Shown here: in pieces, positions 1 through 11,019 of the stretch
How the letters are laid out: each line of letters opens with the position of its first letter
Position numbering within the stretch: the first letter of the stretch is position 1
NCBI RefSeq assembly: GCF_029962835.1
Contig: NC_080579.1
Location: 83,531,959 to 83,595,958 of the forward strand
Direction: 5' to 3'
Length of the DNA stretch: 64,000 nucleotides
From: Magnolia sinica
Lineage: Eukaryota; Streptophyta; Magnoliopsida; Magnoliales; Magnoliaceae
Made by a program: the position numbers and the translations under genes
Notes under the pieces: generated by a model
Seen by the model: the letters and a program-made list of their open reading frames with translations, nothing else
Database searches by the model: none
Told to the model about the DNA's origin: nothing

Positions 1-1017
1 CCAATTTTCAAAGCAAAAACACTAGTATATTTTCAAACAAGGTGAAAGAATAATAATAATTTTTATCTATGATATATTTACAGAAGATTTGAAAGTCTAA
101 CAAGCCCTAATGTTGCAATTCGAAGGAAAATGGTACTTTAAAGACAATAATTAAATTTCCTTTTTCTTTCCATTTCCACTGCAATATAAACATGCCCTTA
201 AAGTCGCTTTTGAGTATTGGTGAAGCCTTTCTCGAGAATAGACAAAAATACCTTACCATTTCTTGTCAAGATATCTATAATGACTAAAGCCCTGCTTGGT
301 AGATGCCTAAAATAATTTCATTTCGTTTTATGCATAGTAATCATATATCAGAGATCTTGATCAATAAAATACAATAAATTCATCTCATTTTAGTTAACAA
401 TAATTATTTATTGAGATCTATGTGATTACTACAGGCTAAAATGGGATGAACTCATTTTTTTAATATATCTACCAAACATGACCTAACAGTTAATATCTTG
501 GGATATGCTCTCTTATATCAAGAAGAGAGTACGATGGTTAATGTGCATGGTCCATTTGCACAAGTGGCTTACATGTAACTTGTGGAAATTTTTGTGGGTC
601 CCAGTTTAGATAGTTTGTAACACAAGATTATTTTGATTTGAATTTCTAAGTGGGCTTAATTAGTAGCAGACTTTGATTTAAGTGGACTTATTAGTAACTT
701 ACCTATCAAAATTTTGTGGGGTCCCAGTTTAGATAGTTTGTAACATAATTTATTTTAATTTCTAGGTAGGTAATTTGGTAGTGCTAGATCTAAGCTTCGT
801 TTCAAATTTCGTTGATTATGCGCATGTTTAATATATGTACATGTTCTTGCCTGTAGATGTACATAGATCTACAAACATGTGGTATTAGCAATCGTTGAGA
901 AATTAAAGGCCAGTGATCACATGCACTCAAATATAGGGTATTGTTCATTCAAGTTGTGTGGGGACCACTTGTGATGTGCACGTGAAACCATGTATACGGT
1001 CTACGCCCTCATTATCA

Positions 1018-1051
<34 letters not shown>

Positions 1052-1430
1052 TCTAAGAATCAGGTCTAATAAAAGCTTGAGTAGGACATTATACGGACAC
1101 ATTTGTAACTATTGATAAATTCATTTGTTGTGGCCACCCAAATTTTTGAATGGCTTGATTTTCGGTTTGTCTTTTGATTTTGGTGTTTCACACATAAGAT
1201 TGGTTTTGATAACATATACATAACATTGTGGGCCTTACAGTCCACCTGTAATTTCTACAATGGGTGTCCCTTTCCCTTCTTATTTGGTCCCTTTGGCTCA
1301 CCTGGGGTACAAATTGGGATGGATTTTGGGTTATAAGCCTAGCGTTGAGGGGCCATCTTATGTACAGTTTAGATAATATCACATTGTCATGATGGGCTCC
1401 ACAAAGCTTGAACATATATCCAGGAGGTGG
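1..1430. other. AT-rich intergenic DNA, no gene seen
   Basis: No open reading frame with a recognisable domain is present. A segment of about 60 bp ('gtcccagtttagatagtttgtaac' region) occurs at about 595-650 and again at about 718-773, a local direct duplication. A (TA)n microsatellite lies at 1021-1049. From about 1130 onward, words typical of the dispersed MITE family appear in degraded form. Confidence 0.6.
1021..1049. repeat. (TA)n microsatellite
   Basis: Uninterrupted TA dinucleotide run of about 29 bp, seen directly in the sequence. Confidence 0.95.
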
Positions 1431-2640
1431 ATTGCATCCTACCCTCGCATAGATGGAATCGGTCTTGTATGGGTTCTATAGAGCCCACCCCGATGTATGC
1501 GTTTTATCCATACAATTCATATGTTTTTTTTTTTGGATCATAGGGTCATTGTGATGTTTATTTGCCATCCAACTTTTTCATTAGATTGCACATCGGGATG
1601 AAGGGAAAACACAAATATCAGCTTGATCCAAATTTCCATGCATGCTCCCAAGAAGTTCTCAATGGTTAGTGTTTGATCTCTACCATTCTTAGTGATCCAC
1701 TTGAGCTATTTCTTATTGTGTGGTCCACTTGAGCTTTGGATATACTTTTATTTTGAGCTCTTGCCCTAAATCCACAAAATGGAAGAACAATGTAGAACAC
1801 ACGTCACAAAGGGTGTCACAAGTGCTGATACCACATAGGTGGTATTGGGTCATCGTGCCCAATTGGCATCCTGCCGATACCACCCCAGTGATGGTGTGGT
1901 GATGCAGGGCCCACCACAATGTATGTGTTATAGGGTATACACAAAATAATAATAATAATAATAAAGTAAATCCAAAGCTTAAGTGGACCACACCACAGGA
2001 AGCTTGAATACACTTAATAGGCACCACAAAAGTTTTGAATTAAGCTGATGTTCGTCTTTTCCCTTCATTCAAGTCTGTGTGACCTTATCAACCTTTTAGA
2101 TTGCAAATAAACATTGTGGTGAGCTTTAGTAAGGTTTCGATAGTGGGTATTATTATCCCCACTGTTTCCTCACCTTAGGAAGGTTTCAATGGTGGGTATT
2201 ATTATCACCATTGTTTCCATTGGCGTAGTACACTTGAGCATCGTGTGTGTTTTGTTTTTTAAATCATGCCCTAAATGAGTTTAAGAAGGAAGAATGGACA
2301 GAGTGAATATAAAAGCACACATTAAAGTAGGTCCCATGGCGCTCAACACATCACCATACCACTGCTTGGGATGTGGATCAGCTACTGAACCTGACAGTGG
2401 CGATACTGGCTACTGAAGTGGCATCACCACGTTTTGTAGGCCACTATAATAAATTGTTACATCTACACCATTCATTCATTGAGAGAGATCATTTTAGGGA
2501 ATAAGATAAAGAATAAGGCACATCCAAAGATTAAGTGATTGAATGACTACCCTTAAAAACATCTAAGGGCCACATGAGTGTTTTTTCGATCAAGCTGATA
2601 TTTATGTTTTCCCTTGTCCCGTGTCCGTGTTAATTTATAA
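1430..2640. mobile_element. Cluster of degraded Mutator-like MITE copies
   Basis: Two or three adjoining degraded copies of the dispersed family are visible at about 1470-1830, 1890-2260 and 2430-2640. Each shows the same ordered words: 'gggcccacca..atgtatgtgt', 'tatccacaccatccatcc', 'aagtggaccacaccacag', 'aaacacaaatatcagcttgat' and 'tttaatggtgggc'. A (TAA)n run lies at about 1946-1966. Copy boundaries and target duplications were not resolved. Assignment to the Mutator superfamily rests on better preserved relatives at 29945-30459 and 48874-50104. Confidence 0.6.
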
Positions 2641-2658
2641 ATAGGTTGGATCTCAAAG

Positions 2659-3216
2659 GACGCCGATTAGATACTGACAGGTTTAGTAGGGAGACAGGCT
2701 GCCGAAGTGATGTCACCAAGTTATGTGGGACTCATCATGATGTATGTGTTGTATCCACACCATCCATCCATTTGGAGAGATCATTTTAGAGCATAAGACA
2801 AAGAATGAGTCAGATCCAAATCTGGAGTGGACCCCACCACAGAAAACAGTGGGAAGAGTGACACCCACCATTGAAACCTTCCTAACGTTCACTATGATGT
2901 TTATATGTGATCCAACGTGTTCATAGGTTAAGACAGACATGAAAGAAGGGAAAACACAAATTTTAGCTTGATTGAAAACTTTTGTAGCCCTTAAAGATTT
3001 TTAATGGTGGGCATCATTCTCTCCAGTGTTTTCTGTGGTGGGGTCCACTCGAGCTTTGGATCTAACTTATTCTTTGGCTCATATACTAAATTGATATCTT
3101 CAAATGGATGGACAGTGTGGATAGAACACATACATCATGGTGGGTCCCACATAACTTGGTGACATCACTTCAGTAGGGAGTTTGGCTACTCAACCTGTCA
3201 TAGCTAATCCGCGTCT
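2659..3216. mobile_element. Mutator-like MITE with about 100-bp inverted ends
   Basis: The left end (GGACGCCGATTAGATACTGA) and the reverse complement of the right end (AGACGCGGATTAGCTATGAC) match, and the match continues through 'gaagtgatgtcaccaagttatgtggga' into the common core. The element is therefore almost palindromic. It has no coding capacity. A clean target duplication was not found. Confidence 0.7.
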
Positions 3217-3343
3217 GAAATATTATGGCAGGTCCAGGAAAGTTTCAATTGTGAATGTTCTTTGGTTCATGCCCTAAAATGATATTTGATATATGGACAG
3301 TATATCCATGGTGGGCCCACATAACGTGGTGACCTCACTTCCA

Positions 3344-4065
3344 GGAGCGGATTGGATACTGAACGACTTCAGTAGCCAAAACGCTACTGAAGCAGCGTGG
3401 TGAAATTCAGTTGGTTGAATGCCATGAGCGTGTTCTCTCACAATGAATGCTCTTTTCTTTGGAGTTCCATTAGACGGCTCTCTCCGTTTGCCGGCGTACG
3501 CGACCAAATAAGGGGTAAACGTTATTTTCAACTCATTTCTTTTCTTCGCTCCCCTGATGAAATGGCATCACCACTTTCCATGGGTGCCACCATGATGTAT
3601 GTATTGTATCCATGCCATCCATCCATTTCTTGATATCATTTTAAGGCATAATGCAAAGAGTGAGAAAGATCCAAATTTCAAGTGCACCCCACCATAGAAA
3701 ACAATAGAAATTGAATGCCTACCATTAAAACCGCTTTGGGCCACAAAAGCTTTCGATCAAGCTAATGTTTATGCTTTACCTTATTCCACGTCTTTTCTAG
3801 CTTATAAAAAGGTTGGATCTCAAATAAACATCATGGTCAGCCCCAAGAAGGTTTCAACGGTAGCAGTCACCTCCTACTATTTCCTATGGTGGGGTCCACT
3901 TGAACTTTGGAACTGCCTAATTCTTTTGCTCACTCCCCAAAAATGATCTCTTCAAATGGATGGATGGTGTGGATACAACACATACATCATAGTGGGCCCA
4001 AAGAACGTGGTGACATGACATCCGTAGCAAGAATAGTTACCGTCTGGTTCAGTAGCCAATCGGTG
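3344..4065 (+). mobile_element. Mutator-like MITE, full-length copy A
   Basis: It begins with the GCGGATTGG terminus and ends with its counterpart CCAATCGGTGCC. It is a near full-length relative, in opposite orientation, of the copy at 16075-16227 plus 29217-29794. The two share the whole interior, including a segment related to 'ccattagacggctctctcc' and the 'aaaaaggttggatctcaaataaaca' region. Inside the left end is a hairpin, CTTCAGTAGC, six bases, GCTACTGAAG (about 3369-3394). Its left flank (about 3230-3343) is the end of another family member, so this copy appears inserted into an older one. Confidence 0.7.
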
Positions 4066-4080
4066 CCCCTACTATTTAAT

Positions 4081-4225
4081 TTAAGAGAAATTTAGGACTG
4101 TGGACCCCACCTTTTATCCAGCTGTTTTTATGGAGGAATACAAACTTTGTTTTGCAACTTAGACCTGCATGTGCAGATTACGAATTTCAGGACGAAAATA
4201 CACCTCCTTTTCACTGCTGCTTTTC
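4081..4225 (+). repeat. Outer inverted repeat, left copy
   Basis: About 140 bp beginning TTAAGAGAAATTTAGGACTG recur, inverted, at 15400-15521. By eye the match is about 85%, running through 'ggaccccaccttttatccagctgtttttatg' and 'caaactttgttttgcaacttagacctgca'. The pair brackets the whole 11.4 kb composite. Long inverted ends of this size suit Mutator-like elements, but no target duplication could be made out. Confidence 0.7.
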
Positions 4226-4440
4226 TTCTCCCTTTCAACTGTTTCCTTTTCCTTTCCCTTTCCACTGTTACTTCACTGCCATTGCTTTCACCCCTTTTCT
4301 TTGCCCGGTTAGAAAGACAAAAAAAACCCTTTTTGTGGGCCCCCCTTATCAACATTTGTCTTCTTTTGAAAATGGTCGATCCAGCAAAGAAAGCACGCAG
4401 CACAGGTATATTTTAAACTCAGTTGGGCCCACATTGAATG
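4226..4440. other. Pyrimidine-rich spacer
   Basis: A C/T-rich tract covers about 4228-4310, followed by a short stretch ending at 'gttgggcccacattgaatgtat', which is the start of the module repeated at 7976 and, inverted, near 12985. The overlapping ORFs here are low-complexity and show no domain. Confidence 0.5.
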
Positions 4441-4450
4441 TATAGGTATA

Positions 4451-5137
4451 GGAAACAGATTGGCTACTCCTCCGGTGCTCTGTGGGCCCCACCATGATCT
4501 ACGTGGCTGGTGGTCGGTGCTCTGTGGGCCCCACCATGGTGTACGTGGCTGGTGGTCGGTGCTCTTTGGCCCCACCATGGTGTACGTGACTGGTGGTCGT
4601 TGCTCTGTGGGTCCCACCATGGTGTACGTGGCTGGTGGTCGGTGCTCCATTGGCCCCACCATAGTGTATGTGTTTCATCCATTCCGTTCATCCATTTTGT
4701 CCGCTCAATTTCCATCTAATTTAAGGGGTTGAGCCCCAAATTAGGTGGAAATTTGGCTGGTGGCTCACTAGAGGAAAATAATGGTGATTGGATATCCATC
4801 ATTTAAATCCTCCTGAGGTCCACTATACTGTTTGTCTAAAATCTAATCTGTTTTAGAGGTGATAAAGACCCAGATGAAGGCTAAAAACAAAGATCATCCT
4901 GACCCAATACTTTTATGGCCCCCAAAAAGTTTTGAATGGTCGATGTTCATTAAACACTGTTTCCTGTAATGTGGTCCAATTGAGATCAGGATATACCTCA
5001 ATTTTTGTATAATATGATAAAATGATCTATAAAAATAGATGGACGACATGGATGAAACACATACATCATGATGGGGCCCACAGAGCACCGAACACCAGCC
5101 ATTGGCTGGTGGTAGGGGGAGTAGTCAATCCATTTCC
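4451..5137. mobile_element. Mutator-like MITE with internal tandem repeat
   Basis: Ends are GGAAACAGATTGGCTACTCC on the left and the inverse GGAAATGGATTGACTACTCC on the right, followed inward by 'accaccagcc..ggctggtg' and the common core. The flanks are TATAGGTATA (4441-4450) and TATAGTATA (5138-5146), a 9-10 bp target duplication with one indel. Joining the flanks restores 'cacattgaatgtatagtatatccacg', which matches the uninterrupted module at about 7987-8015. The insertion is therefore supported by an empty-site comparison within the window. Confidence 0.78.
4471..4660 (+). repeat. 42-bp tandem repeat, about 4.5 copies
   Basis: The unit runs GGGCCCCACCATGGTGTACG then TGGCTGGTGGTCGGTGCTCTGT. 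Four to five copies follow head to tail. The unit is the terminal segment of the enclosing MITE, so the array arose by local amplification of the element's own end. The long ORFs on both strands here come from the repeat. Confidence 0.9.
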
Positions 5138-5254
5138 TATAGTATATCCACGTAGTCCATCCGTTTTTCCATCTAATTTAAGGGGTTGAGCCCCAAATTG
5201 AAGCATATCAATATCAAGTGAATCATACCACGGGAAACAGTGGGCATAATGATT
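5138..5254 (+). repeat. Conserved 'gagccccaaattgaag' module, copy 1
   Basis: Contains 'tatccacg..gtccatcc', 'ggttgagccccaaattgaag', 'ccacgggaaacagtgggc' and 'ataatgattt'. The same module occurs at 7976-8103 and about 8890-9012, and inverted at about 12860-12990 and 13575-13690. In copies 1, 2 and 5 the 21-bp minisatellite starts right after 'ataatgattt'. In copy 3 the ordinary MITE sequence 'ccatcattgaaacc' follows instead. Confidence 0.8.
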
Positions 5255-5757
5255 TTCTAGTTTGCCCCTCTGATTTCATGTTTTTCCTGCTCAATTTCAT
5301 GTTTGCCTTGCTGATTTTATAGTTTCCCCCGCTGATTTCATGTTTCCCCCGCTCAATTTCATGTTTGCCCCACTGATTTTTCAGTTTGTCCTGCTCAATT
5401 TCATGTTTGCCCCACTCAATTACATGCTCGCCCTACTCATTTCCGTGTTTGCCCCCGCTCAATTTCATGTTTCCCCCGCTCAATTTCATGCTTGCACCAC
5501 TCAATTCCTAGTTTGCCCCCCTCAATTTCATATTTGCCCTGCTCAATTTCATGCCCGCCCCACTCATTTCCTAGTTTGCCCCGCTCAATTTCATGCTTGC
5601 CCCGCTCATTTTCTAGTTTGCCCCACTCAATTTCATGCTTGCCCTGCTCATTTCCTAGTTTGCCCCGCTCAATTTCATGCTTGCCCCGCTCATTTCCTAG
5701 TTTGCCCCGCTCAATTTCATGTTTGCCCCACTGATTTTCTAGTTTGCCCCTGCTCAA
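5255..5757 (+). repeat. 21-bp minisatellite, block 1
   Basis: About 23 head-to-tail copies of a unit close to GCCCCGCTCAATTTCATG plus TTT, with variants ending in CTAG or GATTTTC. Because the unit is a multiple of three, open frames of 80-145 codons exist on both strands. Their products are only a repeated heptapeptide and are not taken as genes. Confidence 0.93.
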
Positions 5758-7975
5758 AAACTAAACCTAAAACCTAAATGTATTCTCAAATCTCTAAACC
5801 TAAACCTTAACTTATTCTCAATTCCCTAAACCTTAACCTATAATCTAACTTAAACCAAAACCTATATCGTACACTTGTAACCTAAAACCTAAATGCATTC
5901 TCAAATCCCTAAACCTAAACCTTAACCTATTCTCAATTTCCTAAACCTTAACTTATAACATAATTTAAACCTAAACCTATAACCTACACTTATAACCTAA
6001 AACCTAAATGTATTCTGAAATCCCTAAACTTAAACCTACACCTAATCCTAATATCAACTCCTTAACTTAAACCTAAACTTGAAAATCCAAACCTAAACCC
6101 GGTCCTGAACCCGATTTCCTAAACCTAAACCTATTCTCAGTTCCCTAAACCTTAACCTATAACCTAACTTAAACCTAAACCTATAACCGACAATTATAAC
6201 CTAAACCTAAACATATAACCTAAATATATTCTCAAATCCCTAAACGTAAACCTACATCTAATCCTAATCTCAACTCTTTAACTTAAACCTAAACATGAAA
6301 ATCCAAACCTAAACCTGGTCCCAAACCCAATTTCCTAAACCTAAACCTTAACCTATAACCTAACTTAAACCTAAACCTATAACCGGCACTTATAGCCTAA
6401 ACCTAAACCTGTAACCTAAACCTAAAACCTAAATGTATTCTCAAATTCCTAAACCTAAACCTACACCTAATCCTAATCTCAACTCCTTAACCTAAACCTA
6501 AACTTGAAAACCCAAACCTAAACCCGATCTCAAACTCGATTTCCTAAACCTAAACCTTAACCTATTCTCAGTTCCCTAAACCTTAACCTATAACCTAACT
6601 TAAACCTAAACCTATAACCGACACTTATAACCTAAACCTAAACCTATAACCTAAATGTATTCTCAAATCCCTAAACCTAAACCTACACCTAATCCTAATC
6701 TCAACTCCTTAACCTAAACCTAAACTTGAAAACTCAAACCTAAACCCAGTCTCGAACCCGATTTCCTAAACCTAGACCTTAACCTATTCTCAGTTCCCTA
6801 AACCTTAACCTATAACCTAACTTAAACCTAAACCTATAACCGGCACTTATAACCTAAACCTATAACCTAAATGTATTCTCAAATCCCTAAACCTAAGCCT
6901 ACACCTAATCCTAATCTCAACTCCTTAACCTAAACCTAAACTTGGAAACCCAAACCTAAACCCGGTCTCGGAACCGATTTCCTAAACCTAAACCTTAACC
7001 TATTCTCAGTTCCCTAAACCTTAACCCATAACCTAACTTAATCCTAAACCTATAACCGACACTTATAACCTAAACCTAAACCTATAACCTAAATGTATTC
7101 TCAAATCCCTAAACCTAAACCTATACCTAATCCTAATCTCAACTTCTTAACCTAAACCTAAACTTGAAAACCCAAACCTACACCCAGTCCTGAACCCGAT
7201 TTCCTAAACGTAAACCTTAACCTATTCTCAATTCCCTAAACCTGAACCTATAACCTAACTTAAACCTAAACCTATAATCGACACTTATAACCTATAACCT
7301 AAATGTATTCTCAAATCCCTAAACTTAAACCTACACCTAATCTTAATCTCAACTTTTTAACCTAAACCTAAACTTGAAAACCCAAACCTAAACCCGGTCC
7401 CGAACCCGATTTTCTAAACCTAAACCTTAACCTATTCTCAGTTCTCTAAACCTTAACCTATAACCTAACTTAAACCTAAACCTATAATTGACACTTATAA
7501 CCTAAACCTAAACCTATAACCTAAATGTATTCTCAAATCCCTAAACCTAAACCTACACCTAATCCTAATCTCGACTCCTTAACATAAACCTAAACTTGAA
7601 AATCCAAACATAAACCCGGTCCCGAACCCGATTTCCTAAACCTAAACCTTAACCTATTCTCAGTTCCTTAAACCTTAACCTATAACCTAACTTAAACCTA
7701 AACATATAACCGACACTTATAACCTAAACCTAAACCTATAACTTAAATGTATTTTCAAATCCTTAAACCCAAACCTACACCTAATCCTAATCTCAACTCC
7801 TTAACATAAACCTAAACATGAAAATCCAAACCTAAACCCAATCCCGAACCCGATTTCCCAAACCTAAACCTTAACCTATTCTCAGTTCCCTAAACCTTAA
7901 CCTATAACCTAACTTAAACCAAACTTAAACCTAAACCTATAACCTGCACTTATAACCTAAACCTATAACCTACAC
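5758..7975 (+). repeat. Degenerate telomere-like satellite with higher-order period
   Basis: About 2.2 kb made almost wholly of CCTAAAC, CCTTAAC and CCTATAAC-type words, close to but not the canonical plant telomere unit CCCTAAA. A higher-order unit of about 205-225 bp is superimposed. The marker 'attctcaaatcccta' recurs near 5893, 6009, 6227, 6434, 6656, 6871, 7096, 7306, 7527 and 7748, and 'aacccgatttcctaaacc' recurs once per later unit. Both flanks are ordinary repeat DNA, so this is interstitial and not a chromosome end. Confidence 0.9.
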
Positions 7976-9012
7976 TTAGATGGGCCCATATTGAATGTAT
8001 GTAGTATATCCACGCCGTCCATCTAATTTTAGCGGTTGAGCCCCAAATTGAAGCATATCAAAATATCAAGTGAAATATACCACGGGAAACAGTGGGCATA
8101 ATGATTTTTCTAGTTTGCCCCGCTGATTTCATGTTTTCCTCGCTCAATTTCATGTTTGCCTCGCAGATTTTCCAGTTGTCCCGCTTAATTTCATGCTTGC
8201 CCTGCTCAATTTCATGCTTGCCCTGCTCATTTCCGTGTTTGCCCCACTCAATTTCATGTTTCCCCCGCTCAATTTCATGTTTGCCCCGTTGAATTTCATG
8301 TTTGCCCCACTCAATTTCATGCTTGCCCCGCTGAATTTCATGTTTACCATGCTCAATTTCCAGTTTGCCCCGCTCAATTTGTAGTTTTCCCCGCTCAATC
8401 GAAATGTTTGCCCTGCTCAATTTCATGTTTGCCCCGCTTAATTTCTAGTTTGTCACGTTGAATTTCTAGTTTGCCCCGCTCAATTTAATGTTTCCCCTGT
8501 AGAATTTCTAGTTTGCCCCACTCAATTTCATGTGTTCCCCTGCTGATTTTCTAGGTTACCCCGCTGATTTTTTAGTTTGCCCCGCTGAATTCATAGTTTG
8601 CCCCGCTGAATTTCATGTTTGCCCCGCTCATTTTTTAGTTTTTCCTGTTGAATTTTCTATTTCCCCCGCTGAATTTCATGTTTACCCCATTCAATATCTA
8701 TGTTCACTCCCTCAATGTTTAGGTTCCCTCCCACATATGGGGTTTTGATGTATGCATAATCCGATGAACATGATGTATTATAAATAAAACATCATTATGG
8801 GGCGTAGCAAGCGTAATCAGATTGCGTATTGAGTTAGTCAGTACGCTCCCAGTGTACTACGTAAACTCAAATGTATTACAAATAAAACATCATGTATGCA
8901 GTATATCCACGCCGTCCATCCATTCTTCCATCTACTTTTAGCGATTTAGCCCCAAATTGAAGTATATCAAATGATCAAGTGGATCATATCACGGGAAACA
9001 GTGGGCATAATG
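7976..9012 (+). repeat. Long inverted repeat, left arm
   Basis: In order: module copy 2 (7976-8103), minisatellite block 2 (8104-8720), a unique segment 'ccctcccacatatggggttttg' to 'gtacgctccc..gtgtactacgtaaactc' (about 8700-8885), and module copy 3 (about 8890-9012). The same parts appear inverted and in mirrored order at 12860-13690. The match is strongest in the unique segment, where long runs agree with few changes. The two arms enclose a loop of about 3.85 kb. Confidence 0.85.
8104..8720 (+). repeat. 21-bp minisatellite, block 2
   Basis: About 28 copies of the same unit as block 1, same orientation, with the frequent variant 'gccccgctgaatttc'. The heptad-periodic ORFs in this block on both strands are by-products of the repeat. 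Confidence 0.93.
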
Positions 9013-9380
9013 ATTTCCATCATTGAAACCATAGTGGGCCCAACAATGATGTTTGTTTGTTATCACATCTATATAAATTGGCCAACCTAATCACTATTTG
9101 TGAAAAAAAAAAGAGTTTATATTCTTTAGCACACATAAAAATATCATGATCAAGTATACCTTTCAAATGATGCAAAATCTTTTTCCCTACTTGTAGATGA
9201 ATCTAACTTAGAAATTTCATATGCTAGTTAAGTAATTCCACAATATACAAGATGTTTAGGCTAGTATGATTTAAGTATTTAAAACTTCTAATCGACAACC
9301 TGAAGCTTTTTAGGATCTATTAGATTGTTTTTCTTGTCCTTACTCAATTTCAACTTAATTTCCATGAGTATGCACACTAA
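9013..9380. other. Loop DNA, no gene recognised
   Basis: AT-rich sequence inside the inverted-repeat loop. The first 50 bp still read as MITE core ('gggcccaacaatgatgtttg'). Nothing else was recognised. Confidence 0.5.
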
Positions 9381-9610
9381 TGTTGAAATTTTCATCTCAA
9401 AGATTTTTAGAGTTTTATGAATATACGTGTTCTCAAATGTAAAAATTACATCATCTATTTAATTTATCCTGATTCAAGATAATATCCCATAAGACCTCAT
9501 CAATCATAACAGTATTATCGTCTGTGAAGATTAGATCACCAATGTATAAGGATGTCAATAATACATTGTTGCATACAAGTTTTCCTAGTGAAAAACTTGT
9601 TTAGGTAACA
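9380..9610 (-). mobile_element. Copia-type reverse transcriptase fossil
   Basis: On the minus strand a short stretch reads like the conserved catalytic region of Ty1/copia reverse transcriptase, with a recognisable SLYIGDLIFT core where the family usually has a YVDD box. Only a small, decayed piece of the element remains; no LTRs were found. It lies inside the inverted-repeat loop, so it was either carried there or landed there later. Confidence 0.55.
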
Positions 9611-9837
9611 TTGTTGCATACAAGTTTTCCTAGTAAGCTTATGCAAGTTTTTCCATTAAGCATTTGTATTGTCCAATTTTCTGTGGCATGGGTTATTTTA
9701 CTATTTTTTGCCACTTGCCATGCTGATATGCTAGTTGTAGACTTGCAGGCACCATTTAATTGCCTCTGATCTGAGTATATTGTGCAGTATTTTCTTGTAT
9801 TTTGCTTCAGCTATTCCTTTTATTTCAGAAATTTTGC

Positions 9838-10732
9838 AGAGGTATGAAATTGTGAATTGTGAATGTTGTTGAAGTAGAAGGTGTCACCTACAGAGGATAA
9901 AGCTACAAAAGGTATTTAACAAACCTTGAGTGCTCCAATTTATTGGAAATACTTTGTTTAGGATGCTTATTGTGTGTTGTTTTTTCAGAGAAAGGAGTAC
10001 CAGATTTTTGGCTCACTGCAATAAAAATCAATGAAGTGGTTGGTGAGGAGGTAAATGACTCAAAAAATGATGTTTCACCAACTCGTGTTTTCTATTTCTT
10101 TTTCTTTTTCTTTCTTTCTAGTATGGTTCTTATGCTTTCCTTATTTCTCATTTTAGATTTCTGAGCGCGATGAAGGGGCTCTCAAGTATCTCAAAGATAT
10201 CAAGTGGTTCAGAATTAATGATCCTAAAGGCTTCAAGCTCGAATTCTTCTTTGATCCTAACCCATGATTGACGATGATGAACCTATTCTTGAGAAGGCCA
10301 TAGGGTACTGTTATTGCTCATAACTTTCCATGACATAGAAATTCTACTAGTTAGTCTTCTTCTTTCTATTGTATTTAATTTAATTCAATTTTATTTCTTA
10401 CATGATGTCGAATTTGGTTGGGGTACTTATAGGATGAAGATGGTATCCTAGAAAGAGCTTGACATAGAAGGTTCTGAAAAAGAAGCCAAAGAAGGGATCA
10501 AAGAATGCCAAGCCCATCACAAAAACTGAACAATGTGATAGTTTCTTCAACTTCTTCAATCCACCACAAGTCCCGGATGATGATGATGATATCGATGAAG
10601 AGACAGCAAGTTCAATGTCACTGCACGGAAGAGAAATTTGACTACTATTCCTTAATTGCTAATCATCTCCTGTGATTTCTTTTTAACAGGCTGAGCAGCT
10701 TCAGAATCAAATGGAGCAGGATTATGATGTTG
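9838..10732 (+). pseudogene. NAP1 (nucleosome assembly protein) gene fragment
   Basis: NAP1 proteins are nuclear-cytoplasmic histone H2A-H2B chaperones. Five exon-like pieces read in order as the middle of NAP1: RYEIVN with VVEVEGVT (about 9840-9911), KGVPDFWLTAIKINEVVGEE (9989-10050), [20 protein letters not shown] through [15 protein letters not shown] (10157-10304), [20 protein letters not shown] through [20 protein letters not shown] (10433-10608), and AEQLQNQMEQDYDVG (10690-10732). They are separated by introns that still have GT and AG borders. The first and last parts of the gene are missing, and an internal deletion of about 13 codons joins DPNP to the [14 protein letters not shown] segment in another frame. 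Other small frame changes are present. Retained introns argue for DNA-level capture, not a processed copy. It cannot make normal NAP1. The family call is firm; whether it is transcribed is unknown. Confidence 0.85.
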
Positions 10733-11019
10733 GGTACATGTTCTTTCCCTTGCATTATTCATATGTTTCTTGCCTACTTCATTCATTACATAAGCCTCTT
10801 CCTTTCTAACTAATGATGGTGAATGCCTTTTGAATGATCAAAATGTACTTTTAGAGCTGCGGGCCTTTGATCGTTTTGGAGGGTGCAGGTCTTCTCATCA
10901 TTTACTTCGTGAAAACTGATGTGGATGGGTGTTTATTTATATATTTATTTATTTTTGCATCAGGTGTGAAGAAGAAAGTTGATAAAGTAATAGTACTTGT
11001 GGGCAAAAGAGAGGAGAAA

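Noticed and set aside
4147-4445. Overlapping ORFs near the outer inverted repeat
   Set aside because: They arise from a pyrimidine-rich tract; no domain, and the frame is not kept in the inverted copy.
5255-5757. CRISPR-like array
   Set aside because: The repeats are contiguous with no unique spacers, and the window is a plant genome.
5340-5777. Open frames up to 145 codons in the minisatellite, both strands
   Set aside because: They exist only because the 21-bp unit is a multiple of three; products are monotonous heptads with no domain. The same holds at 8058-8426, 13647-13943 and 13918-14417.
5758-7975. True chromosome end
   Set aside because: The units are degenerate, long CCCTAAA runs are absent, and ordinary repeat DNA lies on both sides.
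9943-10164. 73-codon ORF taken as a small gene
   Set aside because: It is one NAP1 exon read through into its intron.
9838-10732. Working NAP1 gene
   Set aside because: Both ends of the gene are missing and there is an internal deletion with frame change.
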